This document shows, one piece after another, positions 34,393-43,557 of a DNA stretch of 64,000 bases; within the stretch, counting starts at the first letter, position 1; each line of letters opens with the position of its first letter. The position numbers were made by a program, and so were the translations under genes. Origin of the DNA: G963676095 sp963676095 (GTDB taxonomy: Bacteria > Bacteroidota > Bacteroidia > Bacteroidales > Prolixibacteraceae); assembly GCA_963676095.1 (NCBI GenBank), contig OY781040.1, positions 4,216,001 to 4,280,000 of the forward strand, given 5' to 3'. The notes under the pieces were generated by a model, which had not been told where the DNA came from, did no database searches, and saw only the letters and a list, made by a program, of their open reading frames with translations.

Positions 34393-34923
34393 ATGCTTAA
34401 AAAAATGTTCATTTTGATCGTTGTCGCAGCAAGTGCTTTTAATGTTTACTCCCAGGAGAAAAAATCAAATGATTTTGAATCATTTGATCTGGTTAAGGTT
34501 GGACAAAATGTTCCAAATTTCTCGTTTAAGGCACTTGATGGAAAAAATTATCAAATATCAGATATGAAAGGAAAAACAGTTCTTCTGGTCTTTTTTGCAA
34601 CATGGTGCCCAGCATGCATGAAAGAACTACCCCTGTTGGAAAAAGAAATATGGGAGAAATATAAATCAGACAATTTTATGATTATTGCTTTAGGCCGGGA
34701 CCATTCCATGGATGAAATTCGAAAGTTTAATCAGGAAAAAGGTTATACCTTCCTGCTTGCCCCCGACCCCAGTCATAAAATCTATAGTAAATTTTTTAAA
34801 CAATACATTCCCAGAAATGTATTAATCGATAAAGAGGGAAAAATAATTTATCAAAAGCAGGGTTATAGGGAAGAGGATGCAAAAAAGCTTAATGAACTGA
34901 TTGAAAAGGAAACTAAAAAATAG
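34393..34923 (+). CDS. TlpA-like periplasmic thioredoxin-family protein
   Basis: This 176-residue protein has a signal peptide (MLKKMFILIVVAASAFNVYS) and an AhpC/TSA-Redoxin type thioredoxin fold. The redox motif is WCPAC in VFFATWCPACMKELPLLEKE, and the cis-Pro loop is QYIPRNVLIDKEG. It acts in the periplasm as a thiol-disulfide reductase or oxidoreductase. It is divergent from the sigma factor of the GGT locus; if that locus imports gamma-glutamyl thiols such as glutathione, a thiol enzyme next to it makes sense, but this is inference. Confidence 0.85.
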   Translation: MLKKMFILIVVAASAFNVYSQEKKSNDFESFDLVKVGQNVPNFSFKALDGKNYQISDMKGKTVLLVFFATWCPACMKELPLLEKEIWEKYKSDNFMIIALGRDHSMDEIRKFNQEKGYTFLLAPDPSHKIYSKFFKQYIPRNVLIDKEGKIIYQKQGYREEDAKKLNELIEKETKK

Positions 34924-34968
34924 AAAAACCGAAACCATTCATTATAAACAGTTTCGGAATTTTGCCTG

Positions 34969-35039
34969 AGGTCGGTGGCGGATTCGAACCGCCGTACACG
35001 GTTTTGCAGACCGTTGCCTAGCCACTCGGCCAACCGACC
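34969..35039 (-). tRNA. tRNA-Cys (GCA)
   Basis: A 71-nt minus-strand cloverleaf has acceptor GGTCGGT/ACCGACC with U73, the discriminator base expected for cysteine. The anticodon stem ACGGT/ACCGT has loop CTGCAAA giving GCA, and the T-arm reads GGCGGTTCGAATCCGCC. Confidence 0.95.
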
Positions 35040-35147
35040 ATTATTTTTGATGATTCCGAAATTTGTTGTCTGAGGGTTGTATCAAATTTTCGGACTGCAA
35101 ATTTATACAAATATTTCAGCTTTGCAACAGCTTCACGTATGTTTTAT

Positions 35148-35492
35148 TCATTTCGTTAAACTCACGCTTACCTTTTCGATGCGGCCACCCATTGGAGGGT
35201 TTATTTTCGAAAGCTTTACGGTTGCCTGTTCAATGCAGGGGAATGAAGCATACAGTGCATCAAGGATGCGGGTACATACATGTTCAAGCAGGTTTGACGG
35301 AGTATTCATTTCCTTTTTCACAAGGTTGTAAACTTCCTGATAATTAAGGGCATCTTCCAAACGGTCTGACTTGCCTGAGATGCTGCAATCTGTCTTAATA
35401 CTCAACGAGACCACGAAACGGTTTCCGATCTGTCGTTCGCTTGGGTAATAGCCGTGAAAGGCATAAAATTCCATCCCTTCTATTTCTATCAT
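35148..35492 (-). CDS. folB: Dihydroneopterin aldolase
   Basis: FolB converts 7,8-dihydroneopterin to 6-hydroxymethyl-dihydropterin in folate synthesis. I use the ATG at 35492 (MIEIEGMEFYAFHGYYPSER); the frame upstream only offers a TTG. The motif FYAFHG with Y-P-S-E-R-x-x-G is the family's N-terminal signature, and ALNYQEVYNLVKKEM carries the conserved Asn-Tyr. The C-terminus has VKLSKINPPMGG with the usual Lys. The 114 residues are normal for the T-fold enzyme. It is transcribed alone and is divergent from the reductase gene. Confidence 0.92.
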   Translation of the reverse strand: MIEIEGMEFYAFHGYYPSERQIGNRFVVSLSIKTDCSISGKSDRLEDALNYQEVYNLVKKEMNTPSNLLEHVCTRILDALYASFPCIEQATVKLSKINPPMGGRIEKVSVSLTK

Positions 35493-35616
35493 AAGTGAAT
35501 TTTTTGACAAAAATAGATCATTTCTTCAAACAAAGTACTTCGTCATTGGTTTAGGATGCAAATCAACCGGGTGCAAGGATAAAATAAGATCTAAATATCT
35601 TTTAATAAAAAATACC

Positions 35617-35624
35617 TATCTTTG
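35617..35624 (+). promoter_or_regulatory. -7 box of the flavodoxin/ferredoxin reductase gene
   Basis: TATCTTTG matches TAnnTTTG and lies 20 bp before the ATG. No clear TTG was seen at the right spacing. Confidence 0.5.
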
Positions 35625-35643
35625 CAGCCCAAAACAACGGCAT

Positions 35644-36324
35644 ATGTCAATCGAATTGAAACAGGAGATAAAAATTGACGAGAGCTTTTACAAGGTAAAA
35701 GAAATCAGAAGACTAACAGATGAAACTTTCTCGCTGAGGTTACCGGCGAGCCGGTTCCGGTTCCGGGCCGGGCAACATATTTCCCTGGGTATCCGGGGAG
35801 ATTATCAAAGCCGGGAATACTCGATCTATAGCGGAGAAAATGATGAGTGCCTGGAAGTATTGGTTAAAGAAGTTAAGGAAGGATATTTTACCCCTAAACT
35901 TTCTAAGTTGAAAGCAGGAGATCTGGTCGAGGTACACGGCCCGTTCGGCAAGTTCCGGATCGACGAAAAGAAAATGGACAGCCATAAGTTTGTATTTATT
36001 GCCAGCGGCACAGGGATTGCCCCTTTCCGGAGTATGGTCAGGACATATCCCGTGCTGGATTACCAGCTGATACATGGGGTCAGGTACGGGCATGAAGCCT
36101 ATGACAGGCATGAATATGATCCCGGTCGCTATATTCTTTGCACGACTGGGGATATGACAGGGAAGGTTCACGGACGTCTGACTTCCTACCTTGCAACGAC
36201 AGACTTTGACGAGAATACCGAGTTTTATCTTTGCGGGAACAGTAATATGATTTTTGACGCACTGGAACTTTTGAAAGGAAAAGGCTTTGAACGGGATCAG
36301 ATGCATTGTGAAGTTTATTTTTAA
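35644..36324 (+). CDS. Ferredoxin-NADP reductase-like flavoprotein
   Basis: This 226-residue FAD/NAD(P)-binding oxidoreductase has the FAD-binding RxYS motif as REYSIYSGEN, a G-x-F-T-P block (KEGYFTPKLSKLKAGDLVEV) and HGPFGKF. The NAD(P)-binding GTGIAPFRSM motif and a C-terminal YLCGNSNMIFDALELL follow. It has no iron-sulfur domain, so it needs a separate electron partner such as ferredoxin or flavodoxin. It precedes the MiaB-like gene by about 55 bp on the same strand. That is intriguing, because radical SAM enzymes need low-potential electrons, but co-transcription is only likely, not shown. Confidence 0.87.
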   Translation: MSIELKQEIKIDESFYKVKEIRRLTDETFSLRLPASRFRFRAGQHISLGIRGDYQSREYSIYSGENDECLEVLVKEVKEGYFTPKLSKLKAGDLVEVHGPFGKFRIDEKKMDSHKFVFIASGTGIAPFRSMVRTYPVLDYQLIHGVRYGHEAYDRHEYDPGRYILCTTGDMTGKVHGRLTSYLATTDFDENTEFYLCGNSNMIFDALELLKGKGFERDQMHCEVYF

Positions 36325-36380
36325 CGTTGTCCGGAGTTTACAGATCTTCAGGGACAGGAGCCTTATAAACAACTATATTG

Positions 36381-37760
36381 ATGAAGTATCATTTAATTAC
36401 ATTGGGATGCCAGATGAACCTGTCGGACAGCGAGCGCGTGAGTGCGGTGCTGGAACAGATGGGCTATGTCCGGACTGAAAATGAGGAGGAGGCGACATTG
36501 CTGGGGATGTTGGCCTGCTCTGTCAGGCAAAAGCCGATCGACAAGGTTTACAATAAAATCTCCCAGTGGAACAAGTGGAAAAACCGGAAGAACCTTATTA
36601 CTTTCCTTTCCGGCTGCGTTTTGGCTGCGGACAGGGAAAAACTAATGAAACAGTTTGATCTGGTGTTCCAGATGAGCGATCTGTCCCAGTTGCCCGACAT
36701 GATCCGGAATTACGGGATCGTGAACGCTGCTTCATTGAAAGTTCCCCGTCCAGTGATGCCTAAAAATGAACATATTGCTGATTTGTGGGGTGTCCGTCCC
36801 AGGTATCAGTCGACCTACGAAGCTTTTGTCCCGATCCAGAATGGTTGTGACAAGTTCTGTACCTTTTGCGCTGTTCCTTATACCCGCGGAAGAGAGGTAT
36901 CGCGTCCTTCAGAAGATATTCTTGATGAGGTAAAGCATCTTGTTTACCAGGGATATAAATCCATTACCCTGCTTGGACAGAATGTGAATTCATACGGACT
37001 TGACAAAGAAGGTGAGGAGATTGGTTTTGCGGAACTTTTAAGACGTGTTGGCGAGTTTGGAAAGAATTCAGGACAAGAGTTCTGGGTTTATTTTACATCC
37101 CCGCATCCTCAGGATATGACCAGGGAGGTAATCGAGGTAATTGCGGGATATTCCTGTCTGGCCAAACAAATCCATTTGCCGATGCAGAGCGGCGATGAGA
37201 AAGTACTCATCAAGATGAACCGTCGTCACTCGATGGAGAAATACCGCAGGATTGTTCAGGATATCCGGGAACTGGTGCCGCAAGCTACCTTGTTTACCGA
37301 TATTATTGTTGGTTTTACAGGGGAAGGTGAAGACGAATTCAGGAATACCGTTAATGCCTTCCATGAGTTTAAATTCAACATGGCTTACATCGCCATGTAC
37401 TCACCCCGTCCCGGGGCCGCCAGTTACCGATGGCAGGACGATGTTTCACAGGACGTGAAGAAAGAACGTTATCACCGGTTGTCTGAGGTGATGAAAGAAC
37501 ATACGCGGGAGTATAACGAAAAGCTGGTCGGGCAAACGTTACGGGTCCTGGTTAACAGCACAGACCGAAAGACAGGCTTTTCTGCCGGGATGACCGAGGG
37601 AAAACTGAATGTAAGGCTTGACCGGAAAACCCCGGAATTAAAGGGATATATTGTTGATGTAAAAATAACCTCTGCCTCTGATTTTTCACTGAGCGGGGAG
37701 CTTTTACTTCCCGGTAATTTTTCTTTGAATAAACATGAAATAGAGGAAAGCAGGTTTTGA
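36381..37760 (+). CDS. MiaB-like radical SAM methylthiotransferase, atypical
   Basis: Methylthiotransferases add a methylthio group to a tRNA base or a ribosomal protein. The start is the ATG at 36381 (MKYHLITLGCQMNLSDSERV). The N-terminal cluster cysteines are in LGCQMN, LACSVRQKP and SGCVLAADR. The radical SAM CxxxCxxC is C156-C160-C163 in QNGCDKFCTFCAVPYTRGRE, and a TRAM domain closes the protein. In typical MiaB the second block reads NTCSVREKA; here it is GMLACSVRQKP, a form I recall from CPR-type bacteria. The 459 residues are normal. It precedes mtaB by 3 bp. It is likely an i6A37 methylthiolase, but the genome may have a canonical miaB elsewhere. Confidence 0.82.
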   Translation: MKYHLITLGCQMNLSDSERVSAVLEQMGYVRTENEEEATLLGMLACSVRQKPIDKVYNKISQWNKWKNRKNLITFLSGCVLAADREKLMKQFDLVFQMSDLSQLPDMIRNYGIVNAASLKVPRPVMPKNEHIADLWGVRPRYQSTYEAFVPIQNGCDKFCTFCAVPYTRGREVSRPSEDILDEVKHLVYQGYKSITLLGQNVNSYGLDKEGEEIGFAELLRRVGEFGKNSGQEFWVYFTSPHPQDMTREVIEVIAGYSCLAKQIHLPMQSGDEKVLIKMNRRHSMEKYRRIVQDIRELVPQATLFTDIIVGFTGEGEDEFRNTVNAFHEFKFNMAYIAMYSPRPGAASYRWQDDVSQDVKKERYHRLSEVMKEHTREYNEKLVGQTLRVLVNSTDRKTGFSAGMTEGKLNVRLDRKTPELKGYIVDVKITSASDFSLSGELLLPGNFSLNKHEIEESRF

Positions 37761-37763
37761 TTT

Positions 37764-39131
37764 ATGGAAGAAAGGCTGATCGTGCAAAAAACGAACGAGG
37801 GAAAGCCCATGTTCCCGTTGATTACAGGGAAAGGCGCAGGCAGGAGGGTTGCATTCAAAACTTTAGGTTGCCGGTTAAACCAGTATGAAACAGATGCGCT
37901 GGTCTCCGATTTCGATAGGGCAGGGTATCAGGTTGTCGATTTCAGGGAGAAGGCAGACATCGTTGTGGTGAATACCTGTACCGTGACTAACCAGAGCGAC
38001 CAGAAATCGAGGAATATAATCAGCCAGGCTGCCAGAAAGAATAACGGGGCAGTTGTAGTCGTTACAGGTTGTATGGCCAATAATTATAAAGAAGTCCTGG
38101 AAGAAGACGAGAAAATCACCTATGTTGTTGAAAACAATCATAAAAGTTCAGTGCTTTCGCTGGTCGATGCTCATTTCGGGGGCGAGATCATTCATCCTGA
38201 AAATCTTTCAGGCAGCGCTTTTGGGTACAGTACTGTAGATAAATCATTTCATACCCGCAGTGCAGTGAAGATACAGGACGGGTGCGATAATTTTTGTAGT
38301 TTCTGCATCATTCCCTCAGTGCGGGGAAGAGCGGTAAGCCGGCCTTTACCGGGGATAATCGATAATGTAAAAATGACGCTGGACAATGGCTTCAAGGAAC
38401 TGGTAATTACCGGGGTCAATATCGGTCGTTACGAATGGGAAGGGAAGCGTTTCGAGGATGTGCTGGAGGCTGTGCTGAATATTCCCGGCGACTTCAGGAT
38501 CAGGATCTCTTCGATCGAGCCGGATGGGTTTGGCGACCGGTTCGTTGACCTTTTCAGTCACCCGAAACTTGCCCCGCACCTGCACCTTTGCCTGCAAAGC
38601 GGGTCGGATAATATATTGCTGCGCATGCGGCGTATGTACAATCTTAATTATTTTTCTTCGGTTGTGGAACGTTTCAGAAACAGGTATCCCGACTTTAACT
38701 TTACGACAGACCTGATTGTCGGCTTCCCCGGAGAAACAGATCACGATTTTCAGCAAAGCCTCGATGCCGTTGCCCGTTTCGGCTTTAGCCATGTGCATAC
38801 GTTCAAATATTCGGTGCGGAGAGGCACCCGGGCAGCCCGGATGGATAATCAGGTACCTGAGATTGTTAAAACCGAGAGGTCGGCTTGGATAAGGGAGCAG
38901 GCCTGGAAAAACAGGCAGCAATATCTTTCACGCTTTATCGGAAAGGAGCAGCGGGTGCTGATCGAGACGATCGATCAGAAAGGTTTTGCCAAAGGGTTTG
39001 GGGAGCATTATCTCCCGGTCCGCTTTAAGGCCGGAGAGATGGAACTGAATTCTTTCCACAAGGTTGTCCTGAACAAAACCGAAGGAAGAGGAGAAAAGGC
39101 CGGCCTGGTCGGGGAGCTGAGTGATATTTAA
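37764..39131 (+). CDS. mtaB: tRNA t6A37 methylthiotransferase MtaB
   Basis: MtaB (YqeV) converts t6A37 to ms2t6A37 in tRNAs reading ANN codons. The 455-residue protein has TLGCRLNQYETDAL (the LGCRxNQYE form is the MtaB signature), VVNTCTVTNQSDQKSR, TGCMANNYKEV, and radical SAM cysteines in QDGCDNFCSFCIIPSVRGRA. It ends with a TRAM-like region. It is directly behind the MiaB-like gene, so the pair forms a tRNA-modification operon. A terminator follows. Confidence 0.92.
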   Translation: MEERLIVQKTNEGKPMFPLITGKGAGRRVAFKTLGCRLNQYETDALVSDFDRAGYQVVDFREKADIVVVNTCTVTNQSDQKSRNIISQAARKNNGAVVVVTGCMANNYKEVLEEDEKITYVVENNHKSSVLSLVDAHFGGEIIHPENLSGSAFGYSTVDKSFHTRSAVKIQDGCDNFCSFCIIPSVRGRAVSRPLPGIIDNVKMTLDNGFKELVITGVNIGRYEWEGKRFEDVLEAVLNIPGDFRIRISSIEPDGFGDRFVDLFSHPKLAPHLHLCLQSGSDNILLRMRRMYNLNYFSSVVERFRNRYPDFNFTTDLIVGFPGETDHDFQQSLDAVARFGFSHVHTFKYSVRRGTRAARMDNQVPEIVKTERSAWIREQAWKNRQQYLSRFIGKEQRVLIETIDQKGFAKGFGEHYLPVRFKAGEMELNSFHKVVLNKTEGRGEKAGLVGELSDI

Positions 39132-39183
39132 TATGTCAATGGAGAAATATACGCATGGGTGCCGCTCATGTATATAACGAAGA

Positions 39184-39214
39184 AACCTTCCGGCGGCTAA
39201 CAGGAAGGCTTTTC
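39184..39214 (+). terminator. Terminator after mtaB
   Basis: Stem CCTTCC/GGAAGG (extended by flanking A/T pairs) with an 11-base loop and CTTTTCT tail. Confidence 0.55.
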
Positions 39215-39245
39215 TGATGATATTCATTTAAAAGCGCAATATCCA

Positions 39246-39695
39246 TCACGCATCCGCTATTTCGGGCTCCACTAACCTCAACAGCTTTTCCAGCGATTCC
39301 TGCCATCCGAGGTAACACATTTCTACAGGAATAACAGCAGGAATCCCTTCCTGCATGATTTTTATTTCCGTGCCTGCTGAAACTTTCCGGAACCATACTG
39401 TGGTAATCATTTCACCAGGCAGGTTCGGGTCGTCAAACTGGTCTGTGTACTTTAACAATTCGCAGGGTTTGAGCTCAACATATTTTCCTCTGAATGAGTG
39501 CCCCTTTCCTGTCGAAAAATTATGGAACGACATCCTGTAGGAACCGCCTTCCCGTACATTCATTTCATGTACCTTGCAAAGAAAGCCATATGGCGGTAAC
39601 CAGGAAGCGATCGCCAACTCTTCGGTGAATGCACGATACACCTTATCCGGCGATGCTTTAATAACTCTGTGTAAAGAAACGTTATTGTCAGACAT
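39246..39695 (-). CDS. SRPBCC/AHSA1-domain protein
   Basis: This 149-residue START-like protein has the AHSA1 start HRVIKASPDKVYRAFTEELA, then ASWLPPYGF, REGGSYRMSF, and the end GWQESLEKLLRLVEP. Family members bind small hydrophobic ligands in a helix-grip cavity. It is cytoplasmic and transcribed alone, convergent with mtaB. The ligand is not predictable. Confidence 0.85.
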   Translation of the reverse strand: MSDNNVSLHRVIKASPDKVYRAFTEELAIASWLPPYGFLCKVHEMNVREGGSYRMSFHNFSTGKGHSFRGKYVELKPCELLKYTDQFDDPNLPGEMITTVWFRKVSAGTEIKIMQEGIPAVIPVEMCYLGWQESLEKLLRLVEPEIADA

Positions 39696-40578
39696 AAGAG
39701 TAATTTTTTGTTCCTACTCATTTGGCTTTTCGGTTCCGCCCGTTTTTTGTAATGGTTGCTGCTCCACCGTTATGTCGACTGTTTTGGGGTCAACTTTAAC
39801 AATACAAAGGTGATCATCCTGTTTGAGGTTAATGGGGTGGATATATGTCAAATAACGGGCTGAATACGACAATTTTACATTCAGTGAGTGCAGCATTGCA
39901 ACGTTTCTGTTGCACATCCCCTTGCAAGCGAATACCAAACGGCTTCGGAAAGGTATGAAAAGGAAATAAACCAGCTGGAGAAAATATTCAAAGAAAAATG
40001 GGAAAGGGAAGCGGAATAATCAGACCTGATCCCTTAAGTGCATAATTTCTTCTCAGAAATACCCCTATAAATGGGGATTGATGACAGAAGACAGAAAATC
40101 TACTTTTGCTCTGTCACTATAATATTTAACAACCCCTGTTTTCGTCTCAAAAAGAAAGCGCGGAAAACGTTGTTTCGTCATTGCGAAGGAGTGCTGTGGC
40201 TGAAGTAATCTTTTTATTAACAACAGATTGTTTCGTTTTGTTGCCAATGGCGTATTGCATTTTTGACTTTTCGGAGTAGTCTCAATTATGAATAATTAGT
40301 GGCAATTTGTTGTGACAGATTTTAGCAAAAAGAAACAATTTAACTATAAATATAAACCTCGAATGATGAATTAGTATAAAAAAAAAGAATATTGAGCCGC
40401 TGGATTTATTTTTTTTATGCGTCTATTTAAATACTAGCAAAAAATAAATATAAGAGACGCATTACAATGTAATGCAAACAAAAAAGAGCCAAAAATCAAA
40501 ATACTCTGCATTAACTAATTGATGTGGAATAGGTTTGGTGTAAGCTCTTCATAGAACTATTTTAAATATTATTTCTAT
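39696..40578. other. Long intergenic region before the metal-type cluster
   Basis: There is no supported gene. At 39892-40019 a short + strand frame (ends QTASERYEKEINQLEKIFKE then KWEREAE) looks like the helical tail of a lost protein, but it has no start. The right half is very AT-rich and carries the palindrome at 40459. The promoter of the TonB-receptor operon should lie here. Confidence 0.5.
40459..40475. promoter_or_regulatory. Perfect palindrome upstream of the TonB receptor operon
   Basis: GCATTACAATGTAATGC has 8-bp perfect arms around one base, 104 bp before the receptor's start codon. It resembles a metalloregulator-type operator (Fur-superfamily sites are of this length and symmetry), but the regulator is not known. 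Confidence 0.5.
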
Positions 40579-43535
40579 ATGAGGAGACTTCTGAACTTAA
40601 TTGCTTTTATAATTTTTGTTGGCGTCCAAACTGCTTTTTCACAATATTCGCTGACAGGAAAAATACTTAATCAAGAAAACAAAGAACCGATCAAGTTTGC
40701 GGTTATTGCAACGCCTGACAATAGTATATGGGCAGTAACCGATGATCAGGGGAGTTTTTGCCTCTCGTTGCCGTCCGGCGTTACCAAACTGGTCATATCC
40801 TGTCTGGGCTTTGAAAAAACAACGTAACTATCCTGGGCAAACCACAGACCGGCCAGGTTTATTACATTAAAGAAAATAACTTGGCATTGGACGAAGTCGT
40901 TGTTGTTGCGCAGAAAAAAACAGAAGAAGTAGCCACGTCTTATTCGATTGACCGCAATGCCCTGACCCATGCGCAACTTAAAGGGGTTTCAGATATTCTC
41001 TCGCAATTACCCGGAGGACAAACCAGTACTTATACCAATCTGACAAGTAACCAGCAAATTGCGCTGCGAAGCGCTTCTAATTCTGAAATGGATAACCCAA
41101 CCTTCGGAACAGCCATTGAAGTTGACGGGGTACGCTTATCCAATAATTCTTCATTTAGTATACCGACTGGCAGCGACGGGATAGAGGGTACTGATACCCG
41201 GAATATTGCCGTTAACAACATCGAATCGATTGAAGTTGTAACGGGTCTTCCATCGGTTGAACAAGGCGACCTCACTTCCGGATTATTAAAAATCCATACC
41301 CGAAAGGGAAAATCTCCTTTTGAAATAGAAGTTGTAACAAAACCGGAAATAAAATCATATTCAGTAAACAAAGGGTTTGACCTGGGGGGTAATAGAGGAT
41401 TACTCAATACCAGCCTGGAACATACGCGATCTATCGCAAACAGGGCTTCTCCCTATACAACCTATACACGGAACAATATCACGATGACTTACCGGAATAC
41501 CTTCGGGAAAGCAAATCATCCGGTCGAATTAACTTATGGCCTTACAGGGAACCTTGGCGGATACGATTCCGAATCTGATCCGGATGCCTTTACCGGCACT
41601 TATACAAAATACAACGACTATGTATTACGGACGAACCTGCTTGTGAACTGGCTTCTGAACCGTTCGTGGATTACGGGAATTGAGTTGTCAGGTTCAATTA
41701 ACTATTCTGACAGAAAAAAGGAAACGATGGATAATAAATCTGCGTCTTCCTCGACGGCAGCCATTCACTCCGCGACAGACGGCTATTTTATTGCCCGGAA
41801 TTATGACGAAAATCCGGATGCTTCCGTTATTTTAATTCCAGCCGGATACTGGTATGAACTGGAATACGATGACGACAAACCAATAACCTATTCCGCCAGT
41901 TTAAAAGCTGACTGGGTCCGAAAATTCGGAACAGTAAACAACAAGGTAAAAATCGGTGGTGAATTTTCGTACTCAGGAAATTATGGGAAAGGGATTTACT
42001 ACGGAGATATGCGATATGCCCCAACATGGAGAGCATACCGTTACGATGAACAGCCTTTTGTAAACACCTATTCGTTTTATGCTGAAGAAAACGCTACATT
42101 CCCGGTCATGGGCAAAGAGTTGCAGGTCCAGGCCGGTGCCCGTTCCGACATCACTTCAATAAAGGGGTCGGAATACGGGGTTGCCCGGAGTATTTCCCCG
42201 CGAATTAATACGCAATATACACTGGTAAAAAATAAAACGGGCTTTCTTAAGAAATTCAGTGTTCATGCAGGCTGGGGAGATGCAATTAAGCTGCCTTCGG
42301 TTAATATACTTTATCCGAGACCTGACTACACGGATGACCTGGCATTTGTTTCGACCACATCATCCGACGGAACAGCATTTTATGCTTATTGTACGACAGT
42401 GACAAAACCGCTGTACAACCCCGACCTGAGATGGCAGCGAAACCGGAAAACAGAAATCGGGATGGATTTGCAATTAGGAAAAACGAGGATTTCGCTTACT
42501 GCATTCCGTGATAAAACCTTCAATCCATACCGGGAAAGTGATAGTTATACCCCATTTTCATATAAATTAACGCAACAGACCGACCTTGACCTGTGTGAAA
42601 TACCTGAGACAGACCGTGTTTTCAGCATCGACCAGACAACCGGAATTGTAACGGTCACGGATAAAACAGGAGTATATGCCAGTCAGGAACTTACCTATAA
42701 AACGATAAATACCTATAAATCGAATTCATATTACAAAAATGGGTCTCCTGTTCTGCGAAAAGGGCTTGAATGGATCGTCGACTTTGGAAAGATACCCTCG
42801 TTGAAAACGTCGGTTAGAGTTGACGGCAACTACTACTATTTTAAAGGGCTTAATGAAACGATTGAACAGAAAGGGCTGTTAAGTCAAAAGATGTCAGATG
42901 GCAGCACTCCCTATAAGTACATTGGCTATTTTGTAGGTTCAACTTCATCAAGTAATGGCTCCATTACCCAGAAACTAAGGACGAACGTAACATTTACCAC
43001 ACATATTCCTGCCATTCGTATGATTTTTACCCTGCGCATAGAAAGTTGCCTGTACAATTATACGCAAGATCTGAGCGAATACTCCGGGGGAACACGAAGT
43101 TATGCTGTTGACAGTAAAAGCGATTACCTTCCGTCATCATCCGATATCAGCATTTATGATGGCAATCATTATGTGGTAACCTACCCGTTGTATTATACAA
43201 GCCTGGATGATCCGGAAACGAAAATCCCGTTTCTCGAAAAGTATTTATGGGCAAAGGAAAATGATGCAACCTTATATAACGACCTGACAAAACTGGTCGT
43301 AAAGACTTATTACGAATATGATTTTAAAGCCCAAAAAATTTCATCATACTTTACCGGAAATATAAACCTGACAAAAGAAATTGGCAATAAAGTTTCGGTT
43401 TCATTTAATGCAACCAATTTCTTTAATAATATGGGGAAAGTTACCGACAGTCAAACGGGTAACACAAAGTCGTTGTACAGATTTTCTGGTGTCCCATATT
43501 TCTACTACGGCTTGTCAATACGATTAAAAATATGA
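40579..43535 (+). pseudogene. TonB-dependent receptor, split by one frameshift
   Basis: The first part (40579-40827) has a signal peptide (MRRLLNLIAFIIFVGVQTAF) and a CarbopepD-regulatory domain ending ISCLGFEKTT. The second, +1 relative, contains the plug (NNLALDEVVVVAQKKTEEVA, PGGQTSTYTNLTSNQQIALR) and the barrel, ending YGLSIRLKI. Restoring one G in ACGTAAC at about 40823-40826 would give TTVTILGKPQTGQVYYIKEN and a continuous protein of about 985 residues. There is no STN domain and no SusD partner, so this is a classical receptor, not SusC. One lesion in an otherwise pristine gene suggests a very recent mutation, phase variation or a sequencing error. It heads the cluster to 53752. Confidence 0.85.
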
Positions 43536-43557
43536 TCATCAACCAAAATTAATATCT

